Source: Gammaproteobacteria bacterium (GTDB lineage Bacteria > Pseudomonadota > Gammaproteobacteria > Pseudomonadales > Azotimanducaceae). Taken from it: DNA of 34,458 nucleotides. Every line of letters begins with the position of its first letter. The stretch's first letter is position 1. Shown in pieces: positions 9,616-16,772 of this stretch. A program made the position numbers and the translations under genes. The notes beneath the pieces are model-generated. The model worked only from the letters and a program-made list of their open reading frames with translations, did no database searches and was not told where the DNA came from. The DNA is taken from assembly GCA_003248125.1 (NCBI GenBank), contig QJXZ01000316.1, positions 1 to 34,458 of the forward strand. The letters are read 5' to 3'.

Positions 9616-10053
9616 CTACGAGGTGAGCAGGAAGGTGACCGGGCCGTCGTTGACGAGCTCGACTTGCATATCGGCGGCGAAGCGACCCGTCGCTACTTGT
9701 CCGAGCGATTCGCGGATCCGCTCCACATAGCGCCCGTACAGAGCCTCGGCGAGCGCGGGTTCGGCGGCCGTCGTGAAGCTCGGCCGGTTGCCGCGGCGCG
9801 TATCGGCGGTGAGTGTGAATTGCGAAACGACCAGCACTTCACCGCCGACGTCGACCACACTGCGATTCATGGGTTTGGCCGCGTCCGCAAAGATGCGCAG
9901 TGCAAGTGTCTTGGCGGCGAGTCGATCGGCATCCGCTTCGGCGTCACCCTGTGCGACACCGAGCAACACCAACAAACCGGCGCCGACGTGGGAGATCTCT
10001 ACACCCTCGACCAGCACGCGGGCACGGGTCACGCGCTGCAGCAGCGCTCTCAC
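9616..10053 (-). CDS. dtd: D-aminoacyl-tRNA deacylase Dtd
   Basis: Dtd hydrolyses D-amino acids mischarged on tRNA and also clears glycine from tRNA-Ala. The 145 residues equal the usual length. It begins [17 protein letters not shown] and carries the two signature motifs of the active site at the dimer interface: SQFTL with neighbouring [12 protein letters not shown], and NDGPVTFLL at the C-terminus (the cross-subunit Gly-cisPro). Its start overlaps the bipA stop by four bases, so the two genes form a minus-strand operon. It ends three bases from the palindromic repeat. Confidence 0.97.
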   Translation of the reverse strand: MRALLQRVTRARVLVEGVEISHVGAGLLVLLGVAQGDAEADADRLAAKTLALRIFADAAKPMNRSVVDVGGEVLVVSQFTLTADTRRGNRPSFTTAAEPALAEALYGRYVERIRESLGQVATGRFAADMQVELVNDGPVTFLLTS

Positions 10054-11870
10054 GCGCTCTTCGCCTCGCGCTTGCGTTCGTGCTCCTTCAGGCGGCGCTT
10101 GCGAATGCGAATCGCACGCGGCGTAACCTCAACCAGCTCGTCGTCGTTGATGAATTCGAGCGCTTGTTCGAGAGAGAACCGCACTGGCGGTGTGAGCAGA
10201 ATGTTCTCGTCGCTACCCGCGGCACGAATGTTGGTGAGCTTCTTTTCCTTCATGGGGTTCACGACCAGATCGTTGTCGCGGCTGTGAATGCCGACCACCA
10301 TGCCTTCGTAGCACTCCTCGCCCGGACCGACGATCATCCTTCCCCGATCCTGCAGATTGAATAGCGCATAGGCCACCACCTTGCCTGGCCCAATCGCGAT
10401 CAGCACACCATTGTTGCGCTGCCCCAGGAGCACCGGAATCTCGTCGTCGTAGCCGGCCGATCCGTACGACATGATGCCGGTGCCCGATGTCATCGACAGA
10501 AACTGTGGACGAAAGCCCATGAGCGCCCGGGCTGCGATTCGATACGTGAGTCGCACCCGGCCGCGGCCATCCATAGCCATATCGACGAGCTCACCGCGGC
10601 GCTCACCAAGCGCCTCCATCACTCGCCCTTGATGAGCCTCTTCGATATCCAACGTGAGCTCTTCGAACGGCTCCAACGTGCGTTCGCCGTCCTTGCGCGT
10701 GATCACCCGCGGCCGCGAGACACCGAGCTCGAAGCCTTCACGCCGCATCGTCTCGATCAACACCGACAAGTGCAGCTCGCCGCGCCCCGAGACGCGAAAC
10801 TGATCCGGGTCTTCGGTTTCCTGCACGCGAAGGGCGACATTGTGCGACGCCTCACGAAACAATCGTTCGCGGAGTTGCCGGCTGGTAACGAACCTACCGT
10901 CGCGACCCGCGAACGGTGAAGTGTTCACGCAGAAAGTCATCGTTACGGTCGGCTCGTCGACGGTGAGTGCCGGCCGCGCTTCGGGCTGTTCCGGTGCACA
11001 CAGCGTATCGGAGATACCGATGCCATCGACGCCGGTCACGCAAACGATGTCGCCGGCAGTCGCGTGCTCGAATTCCACTCTCGATAGCCCGTGATGGCCG
11101 AGCACTTGCAGTACACGCGCTGCACGTTTGCGGCCCTTCGCGTCGATCACGGCGATCGGCGAATTGGGTTCGAGCGAACCGCGCGACACGCGGCCGATGC
11201 CGATCACACCGACGTAGCTCGAGTAGTCGAGCGAGCTGATCTGCATCTGGAATGGGCCGTCGACGTCAACGCTCGGCGGCGGCACGCGTTCGAGAATGGT
11301 GTCGAGCAGTGGCGTCATGTCGTCGGCCATGGCATCGGGGTCGAGTCCTGCCGTGCCGTTGATTGCGGAGGTGAACACCACGGGGAAGTCGAGCTGCGCC
11401 TCGGTGGCGTCGAGGGAATGAAAGAGATCGAACACCAAATCGACGACCTTGTGGGGCCGCGCGCCAGTGCGATCGACCTTGTTCACCACCACGATCGGAT
11501 TCAACCCGCGCGCGAATGCCTTTCGGGTGACGAAGCGTGTCTGCGGCATCGGCCCATCGACCGCGTCGACCAACAACAACACACTGTCGACCATCGACAG
11601 AATACGTTCGACCTCGCCACCGAAGTCGGCATGGCCCGGCGTGTCGACGATGTTCACGCGATGGCCGCGATAGGAAATTGCCGTGGTCTTCGCGAGAATC
11701 GTGATGCCGCGCTCGCGTTCGAGTTCGTTCGAGTCCATGACGCGGTCGGGCGCAGCTTTGCGCACATCGATCGTGCCGGTTTGCTGCAACAATCGATCGA
11801 CCAGCGTGGTCTTGCCGTGATCGACGTGCGCGACGATGGCGACATTGCGCAATGCTTGAGCTCGGGACAT
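10050..11870 (-). CDS. typA: Ribosome-associated GTPase BipA/TypA
   Basis: A 606-residue translational GTPase of the EF-G class, involved in 50S subunit assembly and stress adaptation. The G domain is complete: G1 AHVDHGKT (14-21), G2 region RERGITI, G3 [15 protein letters not shown]4 NKVDR and G5 TSAINGTAG. It is followed by the beta-barrel domain II, domains III and V ([30 protein letters not shown]), and the BipA-specific C-terminal domain with NMKE-type [18 protein letters not shown] and RIRKRRL. ATG at 11868-11870. It is transcribed away from the thiouridylase-like gene and shares a four-base overlap with dtd. Confidence 0.98.
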   Translation of the reverse strand: MSRAQALRNVAIVAHVDHGKTTLVDRLLQQTGTIDVRKAAPDRVMDSNELERERGITILAKTTAISYRGHRVNIVDTPGHADFGGEVERILSMVDSVLLLVDAVDGPMPQTRFVTRKAFARGLNPIVVVNKVDRTGARPHKVVDLVFDLFHSLDATEAQLDFPVVFTSAINGTAGLDPDAMADDMTPLLDTILERVPPPSVDVDGPFQMQISSLDYSSYVGVIGIGRVSRGSLEPNSPIAVIDAKGRKRAARVLQVLGHHGLSRVEFEHATAGDIVCVTGVDGIGISDTLCAPEQPEARPALTVDEPTVTMTFCVNTSPFAGRDGRFVTSRQLRERLFREASHNVALRVQETEDPDQFRVSGRGELHLSVLIETMRREGFELGVSRPRVITRKDGERTLEPFEELTLDIEEAHQGRVMEALGERRGELVDMAMDGRGRVRLTYRIAARALMGFRPQFLSMTSGTGIMSYGSAGYDDEIPVLLGQRNNGVLIAIGPGKVVAYALFNLQDRGRMIVGPGEECYEGMVVGIHSRDNDLVVNPMKEKKLTNIRAAGSDENILLTPPVRFSLEQALEFINDDELVEVTPRAIRIRKRRLKEHERKREAKSA

Positions 11871-11904
11871 CGGAGTTCTCGACGGTGACGCGATCGGCGT
11901 GTGC

Positions 11905-11910
11905 TAGACT
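11905..11910 (+). promoter_or_regulatory. Possible extended -10 box before the thiouridylase-like gene
   Basis: TGTGCTAGACT gives a TG-extended -10 (TAGACT) in the gap between the divergent bipA and thiouridylase-like genes, 46 bases before the ATG. No convincing -35 at 16-18 bases; extended -10 promoters can lack one. Low confidence. Confidence 0.3.
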
Positions 11911-11955
11911 GCGCGGCCCTTGGGTCCGGCCGCCCAGGAAAAAAGGCCGCGCATT

Positions 11956-13005
11956 ATGAACGAACCCCGCAAAGCTGTCGCGCTCATTTCCGGTGGACTC
12001 GACTCCATGTTGGCCGCCAAGGTCATCATGGAGCAGGGTGTCACCGTGGAAGGCCTCAACTTCTATACCGGCTTCTGCGTGGAAGGTCACACCCACGCCA
12101 TACGCAGCACGGACCGCAAGCGCGAAAAACGCAACAACGCACTCTGGGTGGCCGAGCAACTCGGTATCCCCCTGCACATCGTCGACATTTCCGAGCAATA
12201 CAAAGACATCGTACTGAATCCGAAGCATGGTTATGGCCAGAACTTGAACCCATGCCTCGACTGCAAAATCTTCATGGTGCACAAAGCCAAGGCGTGGGGG
12301 TTTCTCGAAGAAAACGGCTTCGACTTCATCGTCACCGGCGAGGTGATCGGTCAACGACCGAAGTCGCAGCGCCTCGACACCATGCCGCTCATTGCGCGTG
12401 AGTCTGGTGCAGACGAGCGCCTCGTGCGGCCGTTGACGGCGAAGAACCTGCCGCCGACGTTGCCGGAACGGGAAGGTTGGATCGATCGCGACAAGCTGTA
12501 CGACTTTCATGGCCGCAACCGCAAACCGCAGATGGCCTTGGCGGCGCAGTTCGGATTCCACGACTACGCGCAACCAGCCGGTGGCTGCTGCTTCCTCACC
12601 GACCGGCAGTATTCGGCGAAGCTCGAAGACCTGTGGCAGGCGCGTGGCGTGCGCGACTACAGCCTCGACGACATCGTGCTCTTGAAAGTGGGCCGGCACA
12701 TTCGGCCGGCACCGCACTTCAAGCTGATCGTCGGGCGGGACGAAGGCGAGAACCATTTTCTCGAAGGCTACCGCAAGCAGTTCGTGCACCTACGCATCGA
12801 GAGCCACCTCGGGCCGTTGACGCTGATCGACGGCACGCCGGCGGCGGCGGACCTCAAACTCGCAGCCCGGATTGCGGCGCGCTTCAGCCAAGGCCGTGAT
12901 GCCGAGCGCGTGCAAGTATCCGTGCACACGCCCGATACAACGGTGGAGATGCTCGAAGTGACACCGGCGGCACCCACCGAGATCGCCCCGCGCTGGTATG
13001 TCTGA
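11956..13005 (+). CDS. PP-loop tRNA thiouridylase-like protein with C-terminal NFACT-R-like region
   Basis: A 349-residue protein from ATG 11956 (a TTG at 11920 would add 12 non-conserved residues). The N-terminal half is an ATP-pyrophosphatase (PP-loop) domain with SGGLDS at 12-17, as in the tRNA sulfur-inserting enzymes MnmA and ThiI. Two cysteine motifs are striking: CLDC (100-103) and GGCC (209-212), which in related thiolation enzymes carry either a persulfide or an iron-sulfur cluster. The C-terminal region (about 243-275), with KVGRHIRP, IVGRDEGEN, resembles the NFACT-R/DUF814 RNA-binding domain. The stop overlaps a TusA gene. It occupies the place that thiI has next to bipA in Pseudomonas. 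It is not standard MnmA (the length and C-terminus differ). A role in tRNA thiolation is likely; the exact nucleotide is unknown. Confidence 0.8.
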   Translation: MNEPRKAVALISGGLDSMLAAKVIMEQGVTVEGLNFYTGFCVEGHTHAIRSTDRKREKRNNALWVAEQLGIPLHIVDISEQYKDIVLNPKHGYGQNLNPCLDCKIFMVHKAKAWGFLEENGFDFIVTGEVIGQRPKSQRLDTMPLIARESGADERLVRPLTAKNLPPTLPEREGWIDRDKLYDFHGRNRKPQMALAAQFGFHDYAQPAGGCCFLTDRQYSAKLEDLWQARGVRDYSLDDIVLLKVGRHIRPAPHFKLIVGRDEGENHFLEGYRKQFVHLRIESHLGPLTLIDGTPAAADLKLAARIAARFSQGRDAERVQVSVHTPDTTVEMLEVTPAAPTEIAPRWYV

Positions 13006-13234
13006 CGCCATCGAAGTCGACGCACGCGGTCTGCTCTGCCCGTTGCCGGTGATTCGCCTCCAAGCGGCTGCCAAGGGGCAAGCGGTCGGCGTCACAATCA
13101 AGATCACTGCCACCGACCCTGGCGTGCGGGCCGACATACCGGCTTGGTGCCGCGTGCACGGGCACGCCGTCGTGGCCGAACGACAGGACGGCCGCGACAT
13201 CGAGATCACGGTAAAACTGGGGTCCGCCCCATAA
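12998..13234 (+). CDS. TusA-family sulfur carrier
   Basis: A 78-residue protein with the CPxP motif of TusA: GLLCPLPVIRLQ, active cysteine C14, near the N-terminus, then the beta-alpha-beta pattern VGVTIKITATDPGVRADIPAW and a final beta strand DIEITVKL. TusA proteins accept a persulfide from a cysteine desulfurase and hand it on. The ATG 12998 overlaps the preceding thiouridylase-like gene by eight bases, which suggests that the two are made together and that this protein supplies its sulfur. E. coli-type TusDCB partners are not seen in the window. I leave the symbol blank because several TusA paralogues exist. Confidence 0.9.
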   Translation: MSDAIEVDARGLLCPLPVIRLQAAAKGQAVGVTIKITATDPGVRADIPAWCRVHGHAVVAERQDGRDIEITVKLGSAP

Positions 13235-13257
13235 CGGCGCAACTTGGTGCTACCTTT

Positions 13258-13272
13258 GCACTAAAACAGTGC
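13258..13272. promoter_or_regulatory. NtrC box 1 upstream of glnA
   Basis: GCACTAAAACAGTGC is a palindrome fitting the NtrC consensus GCAC-N7-GTGC. Its centre lies 30 bases from the centre of the second box, about three helical turns, so two NtrC dimers would bind the same DNA face. Confidence 0.85.
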
Positions 13273-13287
13273 GTATCCATCGATATC

Positions 13288-13302
13288 GCACTAAGACAGT
13301 GC
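13288..13302. promoter_or_regulatory. NtrC box 2 upstream of glnA
   Basis: GCACTAAGACAGTGC, the second GCAC-N7-GTGC palindrome, differs from box 1 at one base. The pair lies about 55-115 bases before the sigma-54 promoter, the normal enhancer distance at glnA. Confidence 0.85.
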
Positions 13303-13355
13303 GCTGGTGAGTAACCGCTTACCGACACGTCCCCATCAACGTTGGCGCCGGCCCG

Positions 13356-13371
13356 TGGCATGACTATTGCT
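13356..13371 (+). promoter_or_regulatory. Sigma-54 promoter of glnA
   Basis: TGGCATGACTATTGCT matches the -24/-12 consensus TGGCAC-N5-TTGCW, with ten bases between the invariant GG and GC. With the paired NtrC boxes upstream and ntrBC downstream, nitrogen-controlled transcription of glnA by RpoN is well supported. Transcription would begin near 13382. No clear IHF site was found between the boxes and the promoter. Confidence 0.9.
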
Positions 13372-13464
13372 CTTTTGCAGGGCTAAGATAACCGGCCCGC
13401 CGGGGGATCCGAGGGCGCTTATCCAACCTCCATACCGACCGACTTAAGGAGCGGCGAGACCGAT

Positions 13465-13498
13465 ATGTCCCACAACACAATGAAACTCATCAAAGACC
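13465..13498 (+). pseudogene. glnA: Original 5' end of glnA, separated from the gene by deletion and frame change
   Basis: An ATG at 13465 with a strong AAGGAG ribosome site (13446-13451) encodes [11 protein letters not shown], the expected start of type I glutamine synthetase. After this the frame encodes unrelated residues, while the continuing family sequence ([10 protein letters not shown]...) resumes in another frame from about 13499. Compared with remembered GlnA proteins, about 11 residues (the equivalent of VKFVDLRFT and neighbours) are missing, matching a deletion of about 32 bases. Either a real mutation or an assembly error. Confidence 0.7.
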
Positions 13499-13528
13499 GA
13501 CCCGCGTGGCAAGGAACAGCACACCACC

Positions 13529-14845
13529 ATGCCGGCATCCAAGGTCGACGCCGACTCCTTCGAAGATGGCTTCATGTTCGACGGCTCGTCGATCGCAGGT
13601 TGGAAGGCGATCAACGAGTCCGACATGATCCTGATGCCGGACGACGAGACACCCGTGATCGATCCGTTCCGGGACGAGACCACGCTCAACTTGCGCTGCG
13701 ACATCATCGAACCCTCGACGATGCAGCCCTACAGCAGGGATCCGCGCTCGATCGCGAAGCTCGCCGAGGCCTACCTCAAGTCGAGCGGCATTGGCGACAC
13801 CGCCTACTTCGGTCCGGAAGCCGAGTTTTTCGTGTTCGATGATGTGCGCTGGAAAGTGCAGATGTCCGGCGCGTCGTATGCGATCTCCGCCGAGGAAGCG
13901 GCGTGGGAATCACACTCCGACTTCGAGGGCGGCAACTTGGGTCACCGGCCGCGGATCAAAGGCGGCTACTTCCCGGTACCGCCGGTCGATTCCGCTGTCG
14001 ATCTCCGCAACGCCATGTGCAGCACCATGAAGGCGATGGGCCTCGAAGTGGAAGTGCACCACCACGAAGTGGCAACGGCGTGTCAAAACGAGATCGGCGT
14101 GCGCTTCAACACGCTGGTGAAGAAAGCCGACGAGCTGCAGATGTACAAGTACGTCGTGCACAACGTCGCGCATGCGTATGGCAAAACCGCGACCTTCATG
14201 CCGAAACCGCTGGTCGGCGACAACGGCAGCGGCATGCACGTGCACCAATCGTTGTCGAAGGGCGGCAAGAACCTGTTCCATGGCGACGGCTACGCCGGCC
14301 TATCCGAGACCGCGCTCCATTACATCGGCGGCATCATCAAGCATGCACGCTCGCTGAACGCCTTCACCAACGGCGCGACCAACTCGTACAAGCGCTTGGT
14401 GCCAGGCTTCGAGGCGCCGGTGCTGCTCGCCTACTCGGGCCGCAACCGTTCCGCATCCATCCGCATTCCGTACGTGCAAGGCGGCAATCCGAAGGGCTAT
14501 CGCATCGAAGTTCGCTTCCCCGATAGCACGGCAAATCCGTATCTCGCCTTCGCAGCGATGATGATGGCTGGCCTCGACGGCATTCAGAACAAGCTCCACC
14601 CGGGCGATCCGTTCGACAAGGACCTCTACGATCTGGAGCCGGAAGAGCTGGAAGGCGTGCCGACGGTTTGCTCATCGCTCGAGCAAGCACTCAATTCGCT
14701 CGACGCGGATCGCGAGTACTTGAAGAAAGGCGGTGTGTTCACCGACGACACCATCGACAGCTACATCGCACTCAAGCGCCAGGACGTGCAGTACATCGAC
14801 ATGACCACCCATCCGGCCGAGTTCGAGCTGTACTACAGCGTTTGA
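13529..14845 (+). CDS. glnA: Type I glutamine synthetase (N-terminus damaged)
   Basis: Glutamine synthetase makes glutamine from glutamate, ammonia and ATP. From the first in-frame ATG (13529) 438 residues remain, against about 469 normally; an in-frame TGA at 13481 closes the frame upstream. The rest is intact: [18 protein letters not shown] (active-site loop with the Asp that binds ammonium), [67 protein letters not shown], the adenylylation tyrosine in [10 protein letters not shown], and FELYYSV at the end. The missing N-terminal segment helps form subunit contacts in the dodecamer. An AAGGA at 13511-13515 lies 13 bases before this ATG, rather far for efficient starts. Regulation is by NtrC and sigma-54, and probably by adenylylation. 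Confidence 0.93.
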   Translation: MPASKVDADSFEDGFMFDGSSIAGWKAINESDMILMPDDETPVIDPFRDETTLNLRCDIIEPSTMQPYSRDPRSIAKLAEAYLKSSGIGDTAYFGPEAEFFVFDDVRWKVQMSGASYAISAEEAAWESHSDFEGGNLGHRPRIKGGYFPVPPVDSAVDLRNAMCSTMKAMGLEVEVHHHEVATACQNEIGVRFNTLVKKADELQMYKYVVHNVAHAYGKTATFMPKPLVGDNGSGMHVHQSLSKGGKNLFHGDGYAGLSETALHYIGGIIKHARSLNAFTNGATNSYKRLVPGFEAPVLLAYSGRNRSASIRIPYVQGGNPKGYRIEVRFPDSTANPYLAFAAMMMAGLDGIQNKLHPGDPFDKDLYDLEPEELEGVPTVCSSLEQALNSLDADREYLKKGGVFTDDTIDSYIALKRQDVQYIDMTTHPAEFELYYSV

Positions 14846-14872
14846 TTCGGTTCGCGAAGAGGCTCACGTTTC

Positions 14873-14907
14873 AACCCCGGCCGTGTGAACGGCCGGGGTT
14901 TTCTTTT
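14873..14907 (+). terminator. Rho-independent terminator of glnA
   Basis: An 11-base perfect stem (14873-14883 and 14890-14900; AACCCCGGCCG and its complement) with a six-base loop TGTGAA, followed by TTCTTTT. It begins 28 bases after the glnA stop and separates glnA from the DUF4124 gene and ntrBC. Confidence 0.93.
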
Positions 14908-14963
14908 GCCTGCCGGCACCCCATATTGTCGACAAGCAGTTGACGCCCGGAAACGGTCGAGAC

Positions 14964-15506
14964 ATGCAGCGCCTCCTGGTCACAGCCGTCATCGCAACGC
15001 TCGTCGGTAGTGCGTGGGCGGAGATCTTCAAGTCCGTCGACGAGAACGGCAATGTCGTGTTCTCCGACTTACCCCCCGCGGGTGACGCGGCCGAGCCCGT
15101 CACCGTCGAGCCAGTCAACTCCTATGACACGGCGCAGGCGACGCCACCGTCGGCGCCCACCACGGGCGCTGCGGCAACGATCGATGCGGATTACTACGGG
15201 ATATTTCGGATCACCGATCCCGCTACGGACACAGCCATTCGCGACAACGCCGGCAACGTGGCCATCACGTTTACGCTGATGCCCGGATTGCGCGGCGATC
15301 ACCGCCTGCAGCTCCTGCTCGATGGCACGCCCGCGCCTGCGACGCTCGATGACAGTCGTTTCCAACTCACGAACGTCGATCGCGGGACGCATACCGCGGT
15401 CGGCCGCATCGTCGATGGCAACGGCGACGTCGTCACCGAGACCGCCCCTATCACGTTCCACATGCTGCGCGCCTTCCTGCGCCCGACCCCCGCGCCGAGC
15501 AACTAG
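14964..15506 (+). CDS. DUF4124-domain secreted protein
   Basis: A 180-residue exported protein. From ATG 14964 there is a signal peptide (about 1-19, ending GSAWA) followed directly by a DUF4124 domain: EIFKSVDENGNVVFSDLPP, the short repeat-like W/F-K-x-x-D-x-x-G-x-V-x-F-S-D pattern. The remainder (Ala/Thr/Pro linker, then ITFTLMPGLRGDHRLQLLLDG and HTAVGRIVDGNGDVV) looks like a small beta-sandwich. Function unknown. A gene of this family sits between glnA and ntrB in many pseudomonads and relatives, so position supports the call. A TTG at 14940 would add eight residues and spoil the signal peptide start. Confidence 0.85.
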   Translation: MQRLLVTAVIATLVGSAWAEIFKSVDENGNVVFSDLPPAGDAAEPVTVEPVNSYDTAQATPPSAPTTGAAATIDADYYGIFRITDPATDTAIRDNAGNVAITFTLMPGLRGDHRLQLLLDGTPAPATLDDSRFQLTNVDRGTHTAVGRIVDGNGDVVTETAPITFHMLRAFLRPTPAPSN

Positions 15507-15529
15507 CACGTTGACCCATTACTGTTGAC

Positions 15530-15544
15530 GCACTATTTTGGTGC
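15530..15544. promoter_or_regulatory. NtrC box upstream of ntrBC
   Basis: GCACTATTTTGGTGC fits GCAC-N7-GTGC, and the palindrome extends to GAC...GTC on both sides (15527-15547). It lies about 100 bases before a sigma-54 promoter, so NtrC probably controls its own operon. Confidence 0.75.
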
Positions 15545-15607
15545 GTCCAGCCCGAGGACCGTATCCGGCGGGCGTTCGACGGAACACAAACACGGCGGAT
15601 GGTCTGT

Positions 15608-15623
15608 AAGTGGGCGCTCACTT
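15608..15623. promoter_or_regulatory. Palindrome before ntrB of unknown role
   Basis: AAGTGGGCGCTCACTT has five-base inverted ends around six bases, between the NtrC box and the sigma-54 promoter. It does not fit the NtrC spacing; it may bind another regulator or be chance. Confidence 0.3.
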
Positions 15624-15637
15624 CAAACTTTACAACC

Positions 15638-15653
15638 TGGTTCGCTTTTTGCA
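15638..15653 (+). promoter_or_regulatory. Sigma-54 promoter of ntrBC
   Basis: TGGTTCGCTTTTTGCA has the GG and GC dinucleotides ten bases apart and the TTGCA end of the -12 element; the -24 element departs slightly from TGGCAC. It lies 43 bases before the ntrB ATG. Confidence 0.7.
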
Positions 15654-15695
15654 CTCGGTTCACCGAGTGGCGATGAGCCGCACCACCGGAGCGCA

Positions 15696-16772
15696 ATGTT
15701 GACGGTCATGTCGAGCGATGACGACATTCTCGAGCAACTCACCACGGCCATCGTGGTGCTCGACTGCGAGCTCGGCATCCGCTACTTGAATCAAGCCGCC
15801 GAGGCACTCTTCGAGGTGAGCCGCGTGCGGGTCATCGGTGAGCCGAGCCAGCGGTTGTTCTGCGATCCAGCCACGCCGGCGACGGCGCTGTCGGACGCGC
15901 TCGCGTCCGGCCAGGCCTTCACCAAGCGCGGCGCCACGCTGCGCACACCGCTAGGTGCCGAGCTCATTGTCGACTACGCCGTGTCGGTGATGCTCGAGCG
16001 CAACGTGGAAGGGCTGTTGATCGAGGTTACGCCGCTCGACCGCCTGGCGCGCATAAATCGCGACGATCACCACGCCTCAGTTCAAGAGACCACGCGCAAG
16101 CTGGTGCGTGGCTTGGCCCACGAGATCAAAAACCCATTGGGCGGCATCCGCGGTGCTGCTCAGTTGCTCGAACGCGAACTCGAGAGCGAGCGCCTGCGCG
16201 ATTACACGCAAATCATCATCGAAGAAGCCGATCGGTTGCGGAACCTCGTCGACCGCATGTTCGGGCCGAGTCAGCTGCCGAAGATCGCGCCGGTCAACCT
16301 GCATCAGGTACTCGAACGGGTGCTGCAGCTAGTCGAAGCCGAGAATCCTGGTCGCATACGTATCGAACGCGACTATGACGTGAGCCTGCCCGAGGTCGAA
16401 GCCGACTTAGAACAGCTCATCCAAGCGGTACTCAACATCGTCCGCAACGCACAGCAGGCACTCGGCGGCGCAGCAGAGCCATGCATCCAGCTACGTACGC
16501 GTGTCATTCGTCAATTCACCATCGGTAGCACCCGCCACCGCATGGTCGTGTGCATCGACATCACCGACAATGGCTCCGGCATACCGCCCGAGATCGCCGA
16601 CCGCATCTACTACCCGATGATCAGCGGTCGCGCCGATGGCTCGGGCCTCGGTCTGTCCATCACGCAATCGATCATCACGCAGCACCACGGCCTCATCGAG
16701 TGCGAGTCAAGGCCAGGTGAAACCACATTCACTATCTATTTGCCGCTGGAGCAGCCCAATGCCAGGAAATAA
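15696..16772 (+). CDS. glnL: Nitrogen regulation sensor kinase NtrB
   Basis: A 358-residue cytoplasmic histidine kinase/phosphatase that reads nitrogen status through PII and controls NtrC. I chose ATG 15696, preceded by GGAG; an ATG at 15708 is also possible, and a much longer frame reaching back to 15525 runs through the promoter and is rejected. Domains: N-terminal PAS (about 12-115; TAIVVLDCELGIRYLNQAAEALF), DHp with the phosphorylated His at 142 in GLAHEIKNPLGGIRGAAQL, and an ATPase domain with N-box NIVRNAQQAL, G1 DNGSGIP, and GSGLGLSITQSII. Note the IYYPMISGRADGSG stretch in place of the usual F-F-T-K. The end overlaps ntrC by 14 bases. Confidence 0.96.
   Translation: MLTVMSSDDDILEQLTTAIVVLDCELGIRYLNQAAEALFEVSRVRVIGEPSQRLFCDPATPATALSDALASGQAFTKRGATLRTPLGAELIVDYAVSVMLERNVEGLLIEVTPLDRLARINRDDHHASVQETTRKLVRGLAHEIKNPLGGIRGAAQLLERELESERLRDYTQIIIEEADRLRNLVDRMFGPSQLPKIAPVNLHQVLERVLQLVEAENPGRIRIERDYDVSLPEVEADLEQLIQAVLNIVRNAQQALGGAAEPCIQLRTRVIRQFTIGSTRHRMVVCIDITDNGSGIPPEIADRIYYPMISGRADGSGLGLSITQSIITQHHGLIECESRPGETTFTIYLPLEQPNARK

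Noticed and set aside
11266-12789. 507-codon minus-strand frame across bipA and the thiouridylase-like gene
   Set aside because: It overlaps two secure genes; its C-terminal half is bipA read in a wrong frame and its N-terminal half is antisense.
15525-15695. Longer ntrB start giving 57 extra residues
   Set aside because: The extension runs through an NtrC box and a sigma-54 promoter and has no likeness to NtrB.
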